From positions 1 to 5,890 of the forward strand of contig JAAZHL010000101.1 in assembly GCA_012510755.1 (NCBI GenBank): a stretch of DNA of 5,890 nucleotides, read 5' to 3'. The stretch's first letter is position 1. Each line of letters begins with the position of its first letter. The position numbers and the translations under genes were made by a program. Under the pieces are notes generated by a model. It was given only the letters and a program-made list of their open reading frames with translations, ran no database searches and was not told the DNA's origin. Below, one piece after another: positions 5,206 to 5,890 of this stretch. This DNA is from Leucobacter sp. Its GTDB lineage: Bacteria > Actinomycetota > Actinomycetes > Actinomycetales > Microbacteriaceae.

Positions 5206-5890
5206 CCCGCAGCCCCGGCCGCTCACCCTTCGGGTAGAGCCACAGCCAGAGGCCGAGCAGCATCAGTGCGAACGCTGCGCTGCCGCCCGCCCAGACGATC
5301 ATTGGCGAGAGCGGCATGTTCCACCACCACTCGATGTTGGCGTTGAGGTTGAAGCCGGCATCGCCGAGCCCGCTGATGTAGCGACGCATGTTGTTGTGCA
5401 GCGCGAGCGAGTTCGAGAGTGCCACACCAAAGAAAATCACTGCCGATTGCAATCGAGTAAATCCGAGGTTGTCGCGGGCAAAACCGTAGGTTGCTACCCC
5501 AAGTAGAATCAGCAAAAGGGGCAGCAAATAGCGTGGCTGAACACCTTCGCCTACCCTTGCTTGCCAACCGTAAAGCACATATAGGGGAACAACAATCAGA
5601 ACCACGAGAGTAAGCAAGATCACGATGGACTTGCGTTTCTTCATAATCTGTAGGCCCCAGAACAACACCGCCGCGAGCGCGCCAAGCATAAACACCCAAA
5701 CTGCGGGTGGAACCGGAGTGTCAATCCAGCCCAAGGGCCACGTGCCGGTACCGCCTGTCCAAAGCCAAGGAAGATCAAAGAGGTTCGCAAGCAGGCCTAT
5801 CATGACCGAACTAACTACAGAAGTTGCGGATCCACCGGCCGCATCAGCAGCGGCCGCTTCGAGAGAACCAACCGCTACTCCCGAACTCGC
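5156..5890 (-). CDS. DUF2142-like polytopic membrane protein, C-terminal part (5' end outside window)
   Basis: The frame stays open through the right edge, giving 244 visible residues. An ATG at 5803 is probably internal: no ribosome-binding site precedes it, and the 29 codons upstream read on as an Ala/Ser-rich segment. Counting from that Met, features typical of DUF2142 proteins are GWIDTPVPPAVW (25-36), a helix at 36-53, a Lys-rich cytoplasmic turn MKKRK (54-58), a helix at 59-79, the conserved-looking VGEGVQPRYLLPLL (84-97) running into a helix to about 106, a helix near 118-135, and a last helix at 168-190. A Pro/Gln/Ala-rich tail follows to the stop at 5158-5156. DUF2142 proteins have no settled function and often sit with cell-surface polysaccharide genes. 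Base composition falls in the middle (27 of 60 bases are G or C at 5581-5640), unlike the operon to the left. The family call is from motif memory. Confidence 0.78.
   Translation of the reverse strand, partial: ASSGVAVGSLEAAAADAAGGSATSVVSSVMIGLLANLFDLPWLWTGGTGTWPLGWIDTPVPPAVWVFMLGALAAVLFWGLQIMKKRKSIVILLTLVVLIVVPLYVLYGWQARVGEGVQPRYLLPLLLILLGVATYGFARDNLGFTRLQSAVIFFGVALSNSLALHNNMRRYISGLGDAGFNLNANIEWWWNMPLSPMIVWAGGSAAFALMLLGLWLWLYPKGERPGLRVTAAARADQPQATPQP

Noticed and set aside
5185..5260. Search for a terminator between the convergent genes
   Set aside because: The local GC-rich symmetry (for example AGCTGCAGC) is short and no T-run follows on either strand.
5223..5699. Second minus-strand frame overlapping the DUF2142-like gene
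   Set aside because: It is a shifted reading of the same strand; the chosen frame gives clean membrane helices and family motifs, this one does not.
5801..5803. ATG at 5803 as the true start of the minus-strand membrane protein
   Set aside because: No ribosome-binding site precedes it, the frame is open to the window edge, and DUF2142 proteins are much longer than 215 residues.
5836..5856. Perfect seven-base inverted repeat (CGGCCGC / GCGGCCG)
   Set aside because: It lies in an Ala/Gly-coding run of the membrane protein, is short, and has no T-tract. Repeated GCG/GCC codons produce such pairs by chance.

Overview
The window reads as chromosomal DNA of a high-GC Gram-positive actinobacterium. 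Most of it is GC-rich, GTG starts are frequent, codon use is strongly C/G-ending, and there is a typical lipoprotein signal. The style of the proteins, especially the DUF2142-type membrane protein at the right end, would suit Microbacteriaceae, but that family call is an impression from memory, not a computed assignment.

Layout. Positions 1-53 are a short non-coding lead-in with a possible promoter. From 54 to 5205 five genes run on the + strand with gaps of 40, 25, -4 and 9 bases, so they are probably one operon. In order they are: an ABC transporter ATPase with a TOBE domain; a substrate-binding lipoprotein; a fused two-module permease; an SbcD/YhaO-like metallophosphoesterase; and a small acidic protein I do not recognise. 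From the right edge a gene on the - strand converges on this operon. It is the C-terminal 244 residues of a DUF2142-like polytopic membrane protein, and its last 50 bases overlap the 3' end of the small acidic gene.

How the genes work together. The first three genes are a complete importer of the Fe3+/2-aminoethylphosphonate/thiamine/polyamine/sugar-phosphate superfamily (FbpABC-like architecture): lipid-anchored binding protein, one polypeptide forming both halves of the membrane channel, and the ATPase. The substrate is not settled. The binding protein appears to lack the di-tyrosine and N-terminal histidine that coordinate iron in FbpA, so a plain 'iron transporter' label is doubtful. The metallophosphoesterase overlaps the permease stop codon by four bases. 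Its link to transport is either functional (processing a phosphorylated substrate) or only an operon arrangement.

The most interesting non-protein signal is a very strong imperfect hairpin at 2226-2260, just inside the 5' end of the permease frame. It sits directly after the binding-protein gene, where transport operons often carry RNA structures that raise binding-protein output relative to the channel. A T-free leader before the binding protein and its much stronger codon bias point the same way. I see no tRNA, rRNA, CRISPR array, insertion sequence or clearly novel system.
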